A stretch of 64,000 bases of DNA from Phallusia mammillata (Eukaryota; Chordata; Ascidiacea; Phlebobranchia; Ascidiidae): the NCBI GenBank assembly GCA_003260075.1, contig QLIY01000257.1:1-64000 (forward strand). The letters run 5' to 3'. The notes beneath the pieces were generated by a model. It was not told the origin of the DNA and did no database searches. It was given only the letters and a program-made list of their open reading frames with translations. Shown in pieces: positions 21,570-34,327 of the stretch. Within the stretch, counting starts at the first letter, position 1. Each line of letters opens with the position of its first letter. The translations under genes were made by a program, and so were the position numbers.

Positions 21570-24500
21570 GCCGCTTCGAGGACAGAGTTATGACCCAAGT
21601 GCAAATAGGAGAGACTTGGCAGGGCACGGTCGACAAATACTTAATGAAAGTCTTGCGCAGGTCGCATTTCAAACCATCTTAAGATTCTATTGTTCTCATC
21701 GCTGCATGAACCCCTTTCAATTGCGAGCACATATGACTTTCAATGGTGCGTGGTAATTTGGAAATTAAACCAGTTTAGTCAACAACGATTTCTTTGTGCA
21801 AGGGGTTTTTGATGTTGTACAATATTTAACTGCTTGATTAAGGATAAAATTACATGATCCGATTCTCCACAAATCAACTACAAAAATCCAAATAGTTCCC
21901 TTACAATTACATGCATAAAATAATCAGTTTTGCTGTACTACAAGCATTTTTAAACAGCACAAATTATATCGTATTGGTCGCTTTGTTTGTGTAACTTCGC
22001 ATTCACAAAAAATCAACACAGAACGTTTTGCAAGTATCGCAGCGAAATAGGGGTACTGATAAAATTTATAATATTGTAATTTTGTTTTTGGGTTATTATA
22101 CCGGTTTACTTTTTCGGGTACAATCATTGTTTGGGGGGTCAAGGGCAGCTCGGCGGTGAGCCGCGACGCGCTGCATGTAAACAGTCGCGTGTCGTAAACA
22201 AACGACGGCGAGCGACACGCGACAACAACCACGGCTGGTAGCGTTCGCAAAAAATCCGCTTTCGATATGAAGTGTGCCCGCTTGGGGGACCTGATTCAGA
22301 TGCCCGGACGCAAGGGCCGAGACGGTGGTCAAATAGCTTGGGGCGGTCGGCGTCCGGTCTATTTCGCGTCCACTAGGGTCAATTTGAATCAATGCGGGTC
22401 ATTGTTTTGAATGGAACCGTCCCGCACGTCGAATGAGCACTATAATTATGACGCAATTGGCTCGTGCGCACTAGGGTTATTAAGACGATACAATGCAGCA
22501 GGTGATTTAACGAGTACAATCAGGAACCGTAGTAAAATGGTTCCACGTCCCGCAAGATCTTTTGTTAAACTTCCTAGAAAGTGTACACTGCTCGTTGACA
22601 CTGTGTCCAATTGCAAACATAATTTTTTCAGGTAGATTCTTTTAGACATTTGTTTTGTCGATTCTATTGCATAATTAAAGGATTTGTAATGCACGTTTAA
22701 GCGATTTCGTATATACATGTAAAAAATGTCCATTGAATAAGATAAATATACTGGATTTATTTCTATTACAGCATAAACGGACATATACCTTTCAATCTTT
22801 GAGAAATTTAAATGGCCAGTTAGAAATTTAAATTGCGTATCGCGACTGCACTTCCAATTCAATAAAATCTTTTCGTGGAGAGAACGAAAGATCGCAGTTT
22901 TGCAATCCATCTGACAACAGAACGGTCTTAGTACACACCCCAAAATCGGTATTATCTAAATCGCATTGGCCACACGCCACACAGAAGTCATTGGCCACGC
23001 GTTTATCCCTATTCAGTGGTGAGATTAATAACCAGTGTGCGGCGAGTGAATGGCGCGCAAAGTCGAACGATAACGATACAACAATGCGTTATTATCGGTG
23101 CGACGATCCAGCCTCGAAGCAAAGCCTAACAGTTGATTATGTGTGTTTGGGCGTGTCAAAAGACTTTTCACTTTGCCTTGTGCGTGCACAACAACCGATA
23201 ATTACCTCGCGTGCAATGTAAGTGTTGCCACTGGTACAGGTAGCGATGATCTTACACCGTTTACTTACAACGGAACCTGGCTATCTTCTAAACCAGTTGG
23301 TTGGCCGTCTAAATGGCGCGTGCCAAAAAAGCGTCAGTGCGCGTTGGTAATCGCTAGTCAGTTCCATGTAGCACGCGACCTGTTTTTGTTTGCCTTAATG
23401 TAAACAGTTGGACAAGTCGGCTATAGTATACGCTTATCTTTTTGGCCGCGGAAGTTCCAGAACGCGTTCGTCCAGTGATATGATCGACATTGTTTTGAAA
23501 TTTGTCTCGCTTACGTGCATGTCAACATTGTCAGAACTAATTGCAATGCGGTCCGGAGAAACGGTTTTAACCTTGCCGGGTTCGCGAGATTTCTTGCACA
23601 ACAATATGGCCGCCTCTGTTCTTGTCCTGCCGGTTTCAAATCGGGGTTCATAACGCACTATGGATGTATTTTATTGCGGGTGGATGTATTTAACGATGCA
23701 TATCAGATTCATCCGAGAAAAAATAAACACACCACACCGCATTTTGATTTTTTTCTTTTGGAAGCGCATTTTAATTCATAAAAGTGTCATCAAATGTGAA
23801 TTTTTTAGCTATCCCCTGTGCAACCATTTTTCGCGACTTTGCTTCTGCTAGAATGCTTTGCGCAAAAACAACAACAAAAGAATAGTTTGCTCACAAAGCG
23901 TGAGAATTTTTACCAACGCTCGAACATTTCAACGCCCTAACACAATGTAAACCATTAAAGTTGCTATAACCGCACTTACAAAGTTAGTGTTTGTTGTTTG
24001 TTTTAAGGAATCCCTAATGTGATGTGTGCATTAATCAAGCGCGGTTTGAGATTTCAACTCTCACAAAAAAATGGGTCTGATTGCTATCTTAACAGTTTGT
24101 GGAGACAACAAACCGAACATTTTAGCGCAACTGCTGATGTTTTTATTTTGTGGCTTGCTTAACACAGCAAAGAAGGACCCATTCCTAGAATTGGCTTAAT
24201 CTCACTATCGCACTGGTCCTCTAGGAACTGTCCCGTCGTACCACGTTTGTCGGTTCCGGATTTTCTGCGAAATGTTTCACGCAACAAACTCGTCACCACG
24301 CAATCAGAGATGTCGTCCATTGGCGATTTTTTGAGGTTTGTCATGAATAACATTTTATTGTTTACAAAATTTTAACGTTACGATAAAGAATGAATCAGTA
24401 TATTTTGTTTGTTCTTAGTTTTACCAACGGCATGTTTTTACTGTCCTCGTATCGTTGCGTACCGACTTTAACATTTAAGCAATAATGGTTGAAAAAACAC

Positions 24501-26092
24501 AGATTCCAACTTATTAATTTGATGATGTTAATTTCAAATCGGTTTGTAGGTTACCACATTCTGTGAAGTTTTAGACTATTTACGACTACAATGAAACACG
24601 TACAACCATCAACGATATTTCACTGGGAAAAGTCTTGGAATATATTAAAACTTAAAAATAGAAGAGTCGCCCTAGACCGAGAAATAAAACGGCCCAAATT
24701 AATGTCTGTAATTATTACTGTTGTGGCACGAGCATTTGGGAAAACGTTTAAGAATAAAGCATGTATACTTTTTTTTGTCGATTGGGTCGTTGTTAGTACT
24801 CATGTGCTGAACAGATTGATGTAGTTTCCCCAAATAAAAGCCTTATATTATGCAATAGGAAAATGTCTGTTTATATATCTGTGTTTGTTTAGGTATTATT
24901 AATTGTTACATTGTGTTCATATAGCCACGTGATCCGCTGCTGGGACGTAGAGCACGGTTTCGGCACTCGCGGTCTAGCGCATATAGGCAATTAATTATAA
25001 AATCTAACCAAACACGACAACGGGACAGCAAACGCTTAGCAACCATCGATAATGTAAGAAGTCACGTGATTGCCATAGCGCCATGAAGCCCCAACCTGAA
25101 CCATTAAGGTCACATATACAGAAATCAGCGCTGGGGTATGTGTGACAGCGACCTTTATCGCTTACCCGGGCTTTTCAAAAGTGCCGGTGGTCAGAGACCA
25201 ACTTTGATCTTAAAGGCGAGTTGACTGAATACCGAGCGTGACGTCGGCGGTGTGTTTGTCGAGTAGCGGGGCCGCATTCGCCCCAGCTGATGGATTACTT
25301 TGCAATATTTTGCCCCGACGCGCAACGCCAGCGATTAATTGCTTTACAAAGCTATCGACAAACTCCAGCAACGCTACCGGGGTTTGCGTGTTCTCTCCAG
25401 CGGCGGGAATCGACCTTTGCTTATAACCGATGTCAAGAGGGGGTGTTAAAAGGGAGTAAGTGGCGTGAGTAAGATCTGGTTTAAGATTTACAAGGGTATT
25501 TTAAAGGACTTTTCTTGTTTCCTGGGGTTCGATAAATGGGTAGAAGTTCTGGCCAATTGCATATCGGGATAAAGGGGGATCTGTATGGATTGTTGAAGAT
25601 CCAGGGGTTCCCCCCTATACCCGCTTTGTTATCCCTTACTAAAACATGTTTTACAATATGTCTACTAACGACCTATGCCAAAGTCAAAGGACAGTAATAA
25701 GTTTTGTCTCAAAAACTCCAAGTGTTTGCAGTTGAACCGCAAGTCTCATATAAATGTCACAACGAGGCAGGGCGACTCTCCGGCGCTCCATTCGCGGTTG
25801 CCACGGCAACGAACCCCATGCGACGTCGGGGAGGTATACCTACCTATATGTCAAACAGAGGACAATCGACAGCCACGAAAGTTGTAAAATTTGCCTAGGT
25901 CGATTATCACCGACGGTTTGTCTGAATCGGATCGTCAACTGAGGTTACACAAGTCGCTTTTGTTTGCCCTGGACGTCAACATCGTCCCACGCAAGCAAAT
26001 ACCGCGCGAGTGACTACACACACTGCCACTGTTGGTCACAAACGATACTGCTGTGTAACAGACAAACTGAAAGGTCAAACCAAAATTCAGCA

Positions 26093-26394
26093 CACGACAA
26101 CAGTTTGAATCGTTTTTAATCACTTGATACGATTCTTGGTTTGAAATTACCGTGTTTTTTCCGAATAACAAGCATGCATTAAAAACGTGTTGTTTCGAAT
26201 AACAAAGATATTGGACATTATACACGAATCTGTTCATGGGGGGGGGGTGCACGACAACAGTTTGAATCGTTTTTAATCACTTGATACAATTCTTGGTTTG
26301 AAATTACCGTGTTTTGTTCCGAATAACAAGCATGCATTAAAAACGTATTGTTTCGAATAACAAAGATATTGGACATTATACACGAATCTGTTCA
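26093..26394. repeat. Allelic overlap
   Basis: About 145 bp from 26093 recur from 26250 with three or four differences, around ten G at 26238-26247. Confidence 0.8.
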
Positions 26395-26744
26395 TAAGTT
26401 TAATGATGAATATAACGGCTCAAATAGACGGAAAAGCGACATGCCTTATTATTCAAAGTTTTGGCTGTAAACGGGTGTAACTGATATGGCCCCACATACG
26501 AGATAAACAAGCATATTACAACTGAAATCTATTTCTTAAGCTCTTTTCGCTGACAATTTTTGTTCCAAAGCATTTAAAAGCCGTTAGTAACATTTTTTCT
26601 GTACTCTTTATTACACACATCCGAATTCGACGTGGCTTCCTTATACTGCTTTTTGTTTATTGCACAAAGTGCAGAAGTATTAAGCTAAAACTGAACGGAT
26701 GCAAATGCATTTTTGTGGGAACGATAGCAAAATCCGTTACGATA

Positions 26745-26880
26745 GCCAGGAATGCTATCTTAACGTCAAGTCATTAATCACTTGCGTTGATTGCATTGCG
26801 GTGTAAACCTCTGACAGTAGCTTGCCAAGGCGAGCAAACTTAAACTTAAACAGATTATCAGTGTCTATTTACAATTTGCG
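26745..26880. repeat. Dispersed repeat, copy 1
   Basis: The stretch from 'caggaatgctatc' onward matches 31618-31745 imperfectly but collinearly over about 125 bp, in the same orientation. Family unknown; no terminal repeats or coding capacity are recognised. Confidence 0.5.
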
Positions 26881-27465
26881 TGTGGGTTATTCTTCGCTCG
26901 CTGTTGTATACCCACCGAAACTTCCAATTAAAAGGACAATATACAAATATACGAAAACACGAAACTGTGTAGAAATAGCGCACTTTTAACAATATGATTT
27001 TTCCGTTTTTTGTTGTGGTTCTATAATGCATCAACTGAAATGACTCAATTACACACTTCTCAATACGGCAGGACATTGTAAAATTTGGTCAAATTTGTAT
27101 TTTTCGACGATATATCGATACTCGATATTGCTAATTTAAAACACCTAATATGTTTTAACGAAGAAAATCCTTGGGTAGTTTACATGTAATTTGGTGTTCA
27201 TTTTATTTATTTATTTCAAAAAGTACATAACATCGTACAAAACTGTTTTATCGTATTTGTTTTTGGTGCTACCGAAAGTATTTCAAGCTACACGACCAAG
27301 GGCATAAAGGTTATATTTACAACTTCATGTCATGACGCAGTGGTTTCCAGTCGGGAGTGCCATTCGTAAATTTCAGGGGTGTAGCGCGATTTTCTCCATA
27401 CAGAGATTTTTGTCATTTTTATTGTCACCGTTGTTCAGCGAAATAAAAAATTGATAAAACTAAAA

Positions 27466-27628
27466 TGAAGGACACCGGGATTTTACAAATTGAATTGGAA
27501 TTTCCCCAAAAAATTGGTCTTGGCACGTATTAACTAATTAGGGGGGGGGGGCTGAAGGACACAGGGTTTTTACAAATTGGATTGGAATTTCCCCAAAAAA
27601 TTGGTCTTGGCACGTATTAACTAATTAG
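27466..27628. repeat. Allelic overlap
   Basis: Bases 27466-27540 recur at about 27553-27628 with three or four differences, around an 11-G run at 27541-27551. Confidence 0.75.
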
Positions 27629-28535
27629 TTGTCCAAGTCCCAAAACATGCTTAAATAGTGAGACTTCTGTATTTGCCAAAGGGCACCGCTGAATCCCAAA
27701 ATCCTGTTTGTATAAAGCTTGACGTTTAGTACAAACTTTTAAGGGGTTCCGAAATTGTCACCGAAGCTCGATTTTTTTTGTAAAAAGACAGCACAAATGA
27801 TGTCGAATGTAAAATGTTAAATCATCGAATCAATCCCGCTCTATTCAAACCCAAGTCCGAACCCGACCCAAGCCCATCCCAGCGACTGCGATTTGTGTAT
27901 CGTCATATTCAATACCAACACTTGACCAGGACTTGCATGTCTTCGACTGGCGTTATATCAATTATAAAATAAACTGACAACAAAATTTTCTTTATGAAAG
28001 TAATGCAACAAAATTTGCTTAAACTTATTTTTGTGTTCCAAGGAATAAACAAAGCGTTTATCGTTAAGTATTTCTGTATACTAGCATTGTTCTGTATTCT
28101 TTTCGGGTGCATTATAGCGATTGCAGTTTCGGGTCGTCCGCTTTGTCAGGCTTTTCGTTTTACTGCGACCCTTGGTCAACAGAAAACGTGAAACCACGTC
28201 AAAAGCGACATAACTCAAACAGTGATTCGACATACGCATTGTGTAAAGTCAAATTGCTGGTTCAATAGGAGAAAGTCAAGAATAAAGGTTTTGTTGATCT
28301 AAAACGGAAGTGAAACCACTTGCCTTAAACTGCACAGGTAAAAACAGTGAACAATTGTTGCGAAATACAGTTCTACGAATTAGGTGAAAAACACTCTCCA
28401 CCCACGCACAGTAGCAGATTGCGGGGGGGCATGCCAACTGCCAATTAGTAAGGGCTCAATGCCCAGACTCTATTGTTTTTGCCCTTCGAATGACAGATTT
28501 TTATGTGAAGTATATATATATATATATATATATAT

Positions 28536-28537
<2 letters not shown>

Positions 28538-28612
<75 letters not shown>
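28538..28612. other. 75-nt G run beside a (TA)n microsatellite
   Basis: A TA-dinucleotide repeat at 28510-28535 is directly followed by 75 Gs. Microsatellites often stop assembly, so a gap placeholder is plausible here. Confidence 0.6.
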
Positions 28613-28614
<2 letters not shown>

Positions 28615-29252
28615 CCTAATCCGCCCTGCTTGTAAAAAAAAGTGCCCATCTTTCAAGTTACTAACTTGTTAAACACCAAATTGGCATGGAACCAAGATCT
28701 GTTAAAACGGTTAGAAATCACATATGTGTTGATTCCAATAAAAAGACAATTTCATGTCTTCACAAAACATCCAATGATATTTATGCTGGTTGAAACTAGC
28801 TGGACATCCAACTATTGGATGGGGAAAAAAGATTGACATTTGTGTAGGATTCTCTGTTGGAGAAAGCTCGCATATTATAGGCACCAAGCAAATCTTATTT
28901 TATTACCCAAATTTACAGGACTCGTGAGATTATAACAGCAAAAAAACAAAACCCACTGACGAGAGTTTGCCAAGCAGTAACCAGTGTCCGAGACGTTTTA
29001 CGACCTCGGACGCCAGTGTGACTGGCCGCAAGGGGGCGTAGCCAGAACAGCAAGTCAGTGTGTTTAAGTGGCATTGCTTCAAATAAAAGAAGCAATACCA
29101 ACGCTATTATAACATGGTTCTTTTGTCCTTTCTCTTTTTTCTGGCATGGTTGGTGTGTATGCGATACAGCGATGTTTAAAACTAAACACCTCTGTTTTTG
29201 AGTAAATTTTAAATTTGTTACAAACAAAGTTGTAAGTCACACCAGGTTTTTG

Positions 29253-29561
29253 GGTTGAGGCAGGTCTCCTAAGACTCGGCCACAACAACGCAGCTGCCGC
29301 AGATCTGGCTAGGAGTTGGATCGCACAGGTTCTGTCGAACTCCACGGCGCCGAAACCCAATTTATCCCAGGAAGAAACACGCGCACTATAAGCAACCTAC
29401 GAAAGGACGAATCGATAATGATCTTGAAAGCGGACAAAGGAATCTGCACGGTGGTAATGGACAGACAACAGTACGAACAGAAGGCTCAATCGCTTCTGGA
29501 CGACAGCGCAGTATACCAACGGTTAACAAAAAGTCCACTAAAAAGCATAGAACGGGAATTG
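29253..29561 (+). mobile_element. Penelope-like retroelement fragment, copy 1
   Basis: This piece matches 35567-35873 almost base for base and encodes the same reverse-transcriptase N-terminal stretch (ILKADKG, then VVMDRQQYEQKAQSLLDD). A two-base insertion near 29389 shifts the frame relative to the other copy. It stops abruptly at the N at 29562, after which the sequence is unrelated. It is a broken, assembly-limited copy. Confidence 0.8.
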
Positions 29562-29883
29562 NCTGTTGAGTACTACATGTTCAAATTTACATATTTTGGA
29601 ATTACTACACCAAACATTAATTTTTTTTATTCAAACTTTAAATGTAAAGGTTTTTATTTTCAGTGTGAGTTTTAGCTGATTGCTTCGCCGTATTGTTTTT
29701 CACAAGTTATCTTATATATCTAATTGCATTTTTCCTCCAAACCATTTTTTTGTTAATTTTGAAAACTAACAGTTTTGAAAAAATCCACAACTTTCGATAA
29801 TAAAACTCTAAAGTTAAACTAACATATATATATATATGTAAAAAGAAGTTTAGGGAAAAACACTTCATTTTGTTACAAAGTTG

Positions 29884-30236
29884 TATAGGCCCGCGAAACA
29901 GTGGGATTTTGCACGTAATATTAGAAAGAATTTAGTGAGCCCTTGTTGTATTGGTGTTTTTATGCATGTATAGACGGTGACTCATTATTTTAATGTTGAT
30001 TTGGATTTTAAGACAGTTTGACAAACACTTAATTTTGTGTGCTGTCTACACGGAGCTTTACTTCTGGCGTAAACTAGAAAAGAGATAATAAAACTCTTCC
30101 AAAGTTCAAGTAATGCTTAATGTATGCCCATCCCCAAGTTCAAACGATGGTTAATTTTCTAAAACGTGACCAATTATAAAATGCTTGTACCCTTCAGACC
30201 ACGTGAACTATAAGGGCACAAACCAATAGGAACAAA
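29884..30236. repeat. 353-bp direct repeat, copy 1
   Basis: Nearly identical to 31126-31478 (a handful of differences), same orientation, 1242 bp apart. It ends at a ten-C placeholder (30238-30247). The sequence left of the two copies differs, so it is not a simple contig overlap like the others. It may be a repeat family, or two haplotypes differing by the intervening Penelope-like piece. Confidence 0.75.
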
Positions 30237-30247
30237 ACCCCCCCCCC

Positions 30248-30330
30248 AACGTCAGCGAAAATACAAGTTCTTGAAAACAACAACTAGTATTTTGTATAGC
30301 ATTTACACCAGTTGAACGAAACAGTTTATT
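30248..30330 (-). repeat. Inverted copy of the Penelope-like 5' flank
   Basis: The 78 bases here are the reverse complement of 34590-34667 (again at about 35310-35387) with few differences. Penelope-like elements often carry inverted or partial LTR-like flanks, so this is probably such a flank joined to the endonuclease fragment that follows. Confidence 0.6.
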
Positions 30331-30392
30331 AAGTATGCAACCTGGTGAACGAAACGCCTGTTCAGGTTTCCACACGACAACGAGTTGATAAC

Positions 30393-30563
30393 GTGTATAT
30401 CGTAGAAGAGGACAGGTCTTTCAACAAGCGCCTGAATGAACATCGATGAGACGGAGCAAAATGGGATTCTGAGAAATCGGCCCGAGCTAACCATGCAATT
30501 GAATGCGGTAACGAGCTTTTTGTAGGTGATCGTGTGATTGTGAAAGAAACGTATCATAGATAA
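30393..30563 (+). pseudogene. Penelope-like GIY-YIG endonuclease fragment
   Basis: One frame reads FNKRLNEHR, an in-frame TGA at 30447, then KSARANHAIECGNELFVGDRVIV and a terminal YHR followed by TAA. The EH-R, SA-ANHA and terminal Y-R pattern matches the GIY-YIG endonuclease at the C-terminus of Penelope-like retroelements. The internal stop and the missing N-terminal part show it is dead. Confidence 0.6.
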
Positions 30564-31125
30564 AGAGGATTTTCAGAGTCGTGAAACATTCACGCGCGCG
30601 CCAACACATGCAGTGAACATGAAACCTGATCTTCTGATGAAGTTTATCGTTTTGTTTGCAAATCTCTTTTTCGTGTTCACCCTATTTGGTGTTTTAAGAA
30701 CGGCTGTGTTAGGTAACTGACATTACCCGGATGAGTCAAATATAATTGCAGGTTAATGAAAAGTACAGTTTGTGAGAAAAACAAGATTATAAACTCCTAA
30801 TATTTAGAGATAAAACATATTTATTGCAGTAACGAGTTTATTTTTCTGCATGACTCAATTACTCGGGATTCTGATTCTGATACACAAAAGTAATCCAAGG
30901 ATATCACGCTTTAGTAAATGTCAGTAGTTGTGGCTTGAAACATTATGTTTAGTTCAACAATACGTACACAAATTCCAACCCCGCTACTGAACAATTAAAC
31001 GTCTATACTGTGTATTTCTCATGGGAACTTGGTTTATGCTTCAGTGATAAATGTGGTACGGTTTCACCCCCACTTAACCCCGTCCTGGATGTTTACTGGG
31101 TTTCGTTCGACTTCGTGAAAGGTTA

Positions 31126-31478
31126 TATAGGCCCGCGAAACAGTGGGATTTTGCACGTAATATTAGAAAGAATTTAGTGAGCCCTTGTTGTATTGGTGTT
31201 TTTATGCATGTATAGACGGTGACTCATTATTTTAATGTTGATTTGGATTTTAAGACAGTTTGACAAACACTTAATTTTGTGTGCTGTCTACACGGAGCTT
31301 TACTTCTGGCGTAAACTAGAAAAGAGATAATAAAACTCTTCCAAAGTTCAAGTAATGCTTAATGTATGCCCATCCCCAAGTTCAAACGATGGTTAATTTT
31401 CTAAAACGTGACCAATTATAAAATGCTTGTACCCTTCAGATAACGTGAACTATAAGGGCCCAAACCAATATGAACAAA
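31126..31478. repeat. 353-bp direct repeat, copy 2
   Basis: See 29884-30236. This copy continues without a placeholder into 31479 and beyond. The inside is AT-rich and non-coding, and no terminal inverted repeats are seen. Confidence 0.75.
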
Positions 31479-31617
31479 GCAATGATTTTGGTTGCAAACC
31501 TGTTCTGTTGTCAAATAACCCAACACATCTGGACTAGCAACTTAAAATGTAGATAGCCAATACGGATTGGGCTGTGTGTGAAACACGCCCAGTAGGCGAA
31601 ACCGCTTATCAAATAAA

Positions 31618-31745
31618 CCAGGAATGCTATCTCCACGTCACACCATCATTTACCTGTGCTGATTACGATGCGGTCCAAAGGCTTACCAAGGCGACCGACC
31701 TTGAACTTAAACAAAGCATTAATATCCATTTATTATCAGTGTGTC
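31618..31745. repeat. Dispersed repeat, copy 2
   Basis: Diverged, collinear match to 26745-26880. The 75-codon open frame across it (31574-31801) is not preserved in the other copy, which argues against a coding role. Confidence 0.5.
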
Positions 31746-33796
31746 GATCCGCCACGAGTTGTATAATCGCTTTTTGCATTGGCCTGAAGGGATCTTGGTA
31801 AAGAGTAATTTGCATTTTAAGGGTTTCCGAAAATCCGAATCGTAAACCCCATCTTCAATACATGGAATTCAGTTGCATTGTGAGAACTCAACACCTTTTG
31901 CATTTACACGAATCAAACATGTATTTTAATTCGGAATCCGGTGCATACGAAGGAATTCATTCAGTGGTGCGAGACTTTTTACTTTTTGCACAGATCTGAC
32001 CCCCTTCTAGCTTACTACAAATCAAAATTTAAATCATCGATAATTATCGAATTATAATTAATTATAATTAACCAAAATAAAACAATGCAAGTACTATGAG
32101 TATTAATAAACCAATATGTGTATAAGTTACTATTAATGTTTTGTTTACACACTTCCAGTGGTGTGCAATATTTGGTATACGCATACTTGAAATGTGAAAC
32201 CCACTGTAAATTAGATAAGATGGCCAATGTCGAATAGTAAAGCAGGTGCACCAGTTTTAGACTCCAAGCCAAAACGAGCGACTAAAAGTTTCCATCAGTA
32301 AATATTTATTTATAGGTGCATACAAATCTTATGCTTTAGAATAGGCGGTCAATTGTTTAGTTTCATTTACCCCTTTTGGCCGCTTTCGAAGAAAAAGATT
32401 AAACCCCACGTTTTGCAAAGAACACAAAGCATAATTAAGTTACTTTTTAGTGAGTCAAATATTTCGCTTTTTGTGAAAAAAGAAAATTGTGAAAAAAAAC
32501 TAAGGACCAAATCAGGAAAATCGGTTTTCATCACTCAAGGAACATCAAATCTGGTTTATCCGTATTTTCCCTGAAGACATCTTTAATTTGGGCTCAATTT
32601 ATCATGAGTTGAAAACCTCTGTTAGGAGCCTTTATTGCTTTGAAACCTTGTTTTAAATGCAGCATCTTTATAATTCGCTGTCTACAAAAAACGTGCAGCG
32701 TTAATGGCCGATTACCAACTGCAAACGAATATAGAGTTAGAAGAGTCTCAGATCTCATACCTCAGCATGGACGTGCAGCGGCAAATGTCAGCGGCGATGC
32801 GGGTGTTTCATCGGGGCCGGGAATGCAAATATTGACCGAGGAAAGGGCAAGTTGTTATCGTCGTGGTGCTTGTGCTCTTGCTGGTCGAGGAACGAGCGAA
32901 GTTAGTGTGCATTTGAACAATCATTTCCAAATCTGAACCGATGGGAATGCGTAAACGGGCGTCGGGCGTGGCGGAGGCGTGGATGAGTAATTTGCAATTG
33001 ATTAAGCGCAAGGATGAAATCGGAAAACGCTTGGTGCTTCTGGGGCATTCTGTCTGGTGTAAATCTGTCCAGAGACGTTTAGATTTATTTATAATGCTAA
33101 TTTGATATGCAAGCAAATGTATTTAATGCATATTTTTTGGTTGTGTACGATTTGCTTGATAAAATATCAAATAAAACTAAATTGTCCATTTAAAATGTTT
33201 AACTTCGATCATATATTTTTTGGTTTCTTTGTTTGCATGTCTAAACAGATTTGATTATTTTTACTTGTTTGTTTATTTTTGATCAGATTTGGAATCAAAA
33301 AAATACAGTAACATTGTATTACTTTTTCAAAAACTACCCAAGACAGTAATAAAAACGATCATAAAAGATTATAGGGTCAAACATTTCAACCCAAGTTTTT
33401 AACATCTAATCCGAACTTATTTCATCCATTCAACGTTAAACACTAACGGTACTACACAGACCATAACCAGGGTCCTACAGTCAATCGCCAGGACTCACTG
33501 ACTTCGTAAAGCAAACACAGAATCTCGTAAAACGTCGCCGCTAACGAGTGTCCTGGCTCCGGCCGCTAAACCGAAACGGAAGGTGTTAAAATCCCACGCA
33601 AACATGTTGCAGAGTAAGTCAACTAGGGAAGGTGGGTTTGCAAGGCAATTGAGGTTTATGGCGTTAAAGGAAGCTCTTGTGATTGTTGTGTATTTGATTT
33701 AACAATTTTTTGTGCCTTGACAAACTTGTACCGGATACCATCGTAAAATGACGCATGTACTTTTAAATATTTAATTTTTGCGACCTAGAATTGAAG

Positions 33797-34237
33797 CAGG
33801 GGTGGGGAACCTGCGGCCCGCTTGCCTATTTAATGTGGCCCGCGTCACATTTTTGTTAAAGTACAGAATAAAACGTAGCATAAAAAAAACAATAATAAAA
33901 TGTTTATGTACAAATATTTACTTGAAAAGACTTCGACATTTCTACATTTGACGTCAAACTTATTAAAAATTGCCACACATTCAACCGCTTGCTGTATTTG
34001 TGACGTAACAGTCACTCGATTGTCTCTCCTTACAGTAACAAATCATTTGCCATGTGGTGTTAGTTTCAAATGGAGCTAGGGTGTTCCAGAAAGAATGCAC
34101 AGATTTTAGTCGAATTAAGTGATAAACTTGTATGCCTTGTTTGTTGCAAACAAGTAACAGCAAAGAAAAAATCAAATCTGGAGCGATGAAATATAAAAAC
34201 ACGTGTGTGCTTAGGGTATTATTATTTATTACACGGA

Positions 34238-34300
<63 letters not shown>

Positions 34301-34327
34301 CAGTACTAAGTAGGTTCCCCACCCCTG
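33797..34327. mobile_element. hAT-type element with internal gap run
   Basis: The left end CAGGGGTGGGGAACC is mirrored by the right end GGTTCCCCACCCCTG. The flanking 8-mers aattgaag and aattaaag match at seven of eight positions. The inside has 'gcggcccgc' and 'tggcccgcg' near the left end, as is common in this group. A 60-nt C run at 34240-34299 replaces part of its right half. Confidence 0.8.

Larger units (their letters stand above)
17574..28537. other. Upstream flank of the KLF gene without supported genes
   Basis: Eleven kilobases with no frame I can defend. It holds four allelic overlaps around ten-G runs, a 44-nt G run (21524-21567) and CpG-rich patches at about 18600-18850, 22140-22400 and 23000-23360. 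It also holds a hAT-like left end near 27338 and a copy of a dispersed repeat (26745-26880). As the 5' side of a developmental transcription factor it may hold cis-regulatory DNA; that is inference from position only. Confidence 0.5.

Noticed and set aside
22446-22943. 165-codon minus-strand open frame
   Set aside because: One of the longest unexplained frames, but it has no recognisable domain, no splice context and an unremarkable composition. A frame of this length can occur by chance in 64 kb.
28423-28429. Seven-G run
   Set aside because: Shorter than the ten-base placeholder and without duplicated flanks; probably natural.
28384-28672. Plus-strand poly-glycine frames
   Set aside because: Produced by the 75-nt G run next to a TA microsatellite; no conserved flanks.
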